Shown one piece after another: positions 62,395 through 64,000 of a stretch of DNA of 64,000 nucleotides. A program made the position numbers and the translations under genes. The DNA comes from Hippasteria phrygiana (taxonomy: Eukaryota; Echinodermata; Asteroidea; Valvatida; Goniasteridae): positions 744,001 to 808,000 of the forward strand of contig JAZGUH010000261.1 of assembly GCA_037893225.1 (NCBI GenBank). The letters run 5' to 3'. How positions within the stretch are numbered: position 1 is the first letter of the stretch; each line of letters begins with the position of its first letter. A model generated the notes under the pieces. That model was not told the origin of the DNA, ran no database searches, and saw only the letters and a list, made by a program, of their open reading frames with translations.

Positions 62395-64000
62395 GCTTAA
62401 CGTTTGCCAAATTTTCAGATGAACGCCCCTCCTTTCCCTGTTCATAATTGAATGGGATATTGACCAAATCCAGTAATTTTTACACGTATGGGTAGCTTAG
62501 ATCTAGCGCAACAATTTGAGACCATCGCCAGCTTCAGAGCGTTAGAACTTTTCGAGATAATTCAAACCTCGCAACACATTTCTTCCTGTGAACTTTGTTT
62601 GCGTTCTCCCGTTTACTGCATTGTGACTGCTTAACGTTTGCCACATTTTCAGATGAACGCCCCTCCTTTCCCTGTTCATAATTGAATGGGATATTGACCA
62701 AATCCAGTATGTTTTACACGTATGGGTAGCTTAGATCTAGCGCAACAATTTGAGACCATCGCCAGCTTCAGAGCGTTAGAACTAGTGGAGAAAATTCACA
62801 CCTCGCAACAAATTTCTTCCCGTGAACTCTGTGTGCGTTCTCCCGTTTACTGCATTGTGACTGCTTAACGTTTGCCAAATTTTCAGATGAACGCCCCTCC
62901 TTTCCCTGTTCATAATTGAATGGGATATTGACCAAATCCAGTATGTTTTACACGTATGGGTAGCTTAGATCTAGCGCAACAATTTGAGACCATCGCCAGC
63001 TTCAGAGCGTTAGAACTCGTGGAGAAAATTCAAACCTCGCAACAAATTTTTTCCCGTGAACTCTGTGTGCGTTCTCCCGATTACTGCATTGTGACTGCTT
63101 AACGTTTGCCAAATTTTCAGATGAACGCCCCTCCTTTCCCTGTTCATAATTGAATGGGATATTGACCAAATCCAGTAATTTTTACACGTATGGGTAGCTT
63201 AGATCTAGCGCAACAATTTGAGACCATCGCCAGCTTCAGAGCGTTAGAACTTTTCGAGATAATTCAAACCTCGCAACAAATTTCTTCCCGTGAACTCTGT
63301 GTGCGTTCTCCCGATTACTGCATTGTGACTGCTTAACGTTTGCCAAATTTTCAGATGAACGCCCCTCCTTTCCCTGTCCATAATTGAATGGGATATTGAC
63401 CAAATCCAGTATGTTTTACACGTATGGGTAGCTTAGATCTAGCGCAACAATTTGAGACCATCGCCAGCTTCAGAGCGTTAGAACTTTTCGAGATAATTCA
63501 AACCTCGCAACAGATTTCTTCCCGTGAACTTTGTTTGCGTTCTCCCGTTTACTGCATTGTGACTGCTTAACGTTTGCCACATTTTCAGATGAACGCCCCT
63601 CCTTTCCCTGTTCATAATTGAATGGGATATTGACCAAATCCAGTATGTGTTACACGTATGGGTAGCTTAGATCTAGCGCAACAATTTGAGACCATCGCCA
63701 GCTTCAGAGCGTTAGAACTTTTCGAGATAATTCAAAACTCGCAACAAATTTCTTCCCGTGAACTTTGTGTGCTTTCTCCCGTTTACTGCATTGTGACTGC
63801 TTAACGTTTGCCACATTTTCAGATGAACGCCCCTCCTTTCCCTGTTCATAATTGAATGGGATATTGACCAAATCCAGTATGTTTTACACGTATGGGTAGC
63901 TTAGATCTAGCGCAACAATTTGAGACCATCGCCAGCTTCAGAGCGTTAGAACTAGTGGAGAAAATTCACACCTCGCAACAAATTTCTTCCCGTGAACTCT
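62395..64000 (+). repeat. Second, truncated copy of the 1872-bp 8-mer
   Basis: Order: F6 (TTCCTGTG at 62583, 1872 bp after the copy at 60711), S2, C2, F4, S3/F6 (G183), F3 (TATGTG), then an S2-like unit cut by the window end after 202 bp. The same order runs from 60523, except that there the seventh unit is S2/S3, whereas the unit at 63799 has C171 of normal S2. Confidence 0.87.

Larger units (their letters stand above)
1..64000 (+). repeat. 234-bp satellite DNA array with higher-order repeat structure
   Basis: The unit start GCTTAACG recurs every 234 bp from base 1 to base 63799 in one orientation. The only departures from the period are three 1-bp deletions and three 105-bp deletions, and both kinds are copies of single events. 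That gives 271 complete units plus a 202-bp partial unit. Types differ from each other at roughly 3 to 12 of 234 sites, so they are about 95-99% identical, while same-type units tens of kb apart are mostly identical. This is what concerted evolution of satellite DNA produces. No array edge or flanking sequence is present, so chromosomal position and true array length are unknown. I do not recognise the family, and all genome-level roles (centromere, heterochromatin) are inference. Confidence 0.98.

Noticed and set aside
1..64000. CRISPR array
   Set aside because: Repeats are contiguous 234-bp units with no unique spacers and no cas genes, so this is satellite DNA.
1..64000. Tandem protein-repeat gene (one long coding region with 78-residue repeats)
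   Set aside because: The forward frame has in-frame TAA and TGA stops in nearly every unit, and no other frame stays open across units.
1..64000. rDNA spacer, telomeric repeats or tRNA-derived repeats
   Set aside because: I see no rRNA or tRNA sequence, no cloverleaf with A and B boxes and no short telomere motif runs.
1..64000. Assembly artefact
   Set aside because: Cannot be excluded from sequence alone, but the graded nested duplications, in-register chimeras and private bases look like real satellite evolution and not simple read stacking. Copy numbers remain provisional.

Overview
The whole 64 kb window is one uninterrupted head-to-tail array of a 234-bp satellite monomer. I see no unique sequence, inverted block, transposon, RNA gene or credible protein-coding gene. 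Counting by the GCTTAACG unit start (GCTAACG in three units) gives 271 complete units: 265 of 234 bp, three of 233 bp and three composites of 363 bp. A last partial unit runs from 63799 to 64000, and these lengths sum exactly to the window. All units lie in the same orientation. This organisation points to eukaryotic heterochromatin (centromeric, pericentromeric or subtelomeric). Nothing in the window names the species. By hand count, unit 1 is 43.6% GC with 11 CpGs against about 11 expected. That absence of CpG decay fits a lineage with little germline CpG methylation (many invertebrates) better than a vertebrate, but this is inference.

Units differ at a limited set of linked sites, so they can be typed. 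Unit coordinates count from GCTTAACG as 1. Diagnostic sites are 16 (A/C), 44 (C/G), 48 (T/C), 50 (A/G), 57 (A/T), 82-83 (TG/AT), 108 (T/C), 112 (G/C), 156 (C/A/T, with 157, 159 and 164), 171, 173, 183, 184, 188, 195, 201, 205, 209 and 218. Three classes follow from site 156. C has C156. S has A156, which makes an ACTAGT. F has T156, T157, C159 and T164, which makes a TCGA. Types used below: C1 (C156, C188); C2 (C156, T188); F1 (AT82-83, T201, T209); F2 (TG82-83, A173, C195); F3 (C16, A173, T195); F4 (AT82-83, C201, A218, often G44); F5 (C48, A173); F6 (AT82-83, C183, T201, T205); S1 (C112, C183, A218); S1t (S1 with T57); S1g (S1 with G50); S2 (usually C16; C171, T218); S3 (C48, G184, T218). 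X/Y means a unit with X markers on the left and Y markers on the right.

The types follow a grammar: S1 is followed by F6, S2 by C1 or C2, C1 by F1, C2 by F4, F1 by F2, F2 and F3 by S1. The simplest parent cycle is a 15-unit higher-order repeat of 3510 bp: S1 F6 S2 C1 F1 F2 S1 F6 F3 S1t F6 S2 C2 F4 S3 (F5 takes the S3 place at the left end). The window is a patchwork of tandem duplications and deletions of this cycle, with local periods of 234, 702, 936, 1170, 1404, 1638, 1872, 2340, 2574, 2702 and 5276 bp. Most joins leave a chimeric unit, as expected from in-register unequal exchange.

Layout: 1-5850 two 2574-bp 11-mers; 5851-12402 a 5382-bp spacing that contains two 2340-bp 10-mers; 12403-15210 transition; 15211-20614 two 2702-bp blocks carrying a 1-bp and a 105-bp deletion; 20615-27528 a 5276-bp duplication that adds a third copy of those deletions; 27529-43908 near-canonical cycles with short internal duplications; 43207-45780 a 936-bp 4-mer; 45781-50928 including the longest uninterrupted canonical run; 50929-56544 local 3-, 6- and 8-mer expansions; 56311-60990 a 2340-bp duplication; 60523-64000 an 1872-bp 8-mer.

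No genes work together here. The biological content is the satellite itself: its HOR structure, a conserved short dyad, a weak half-match to the CENP-B box, and a detailed record of unequal crossing-over.
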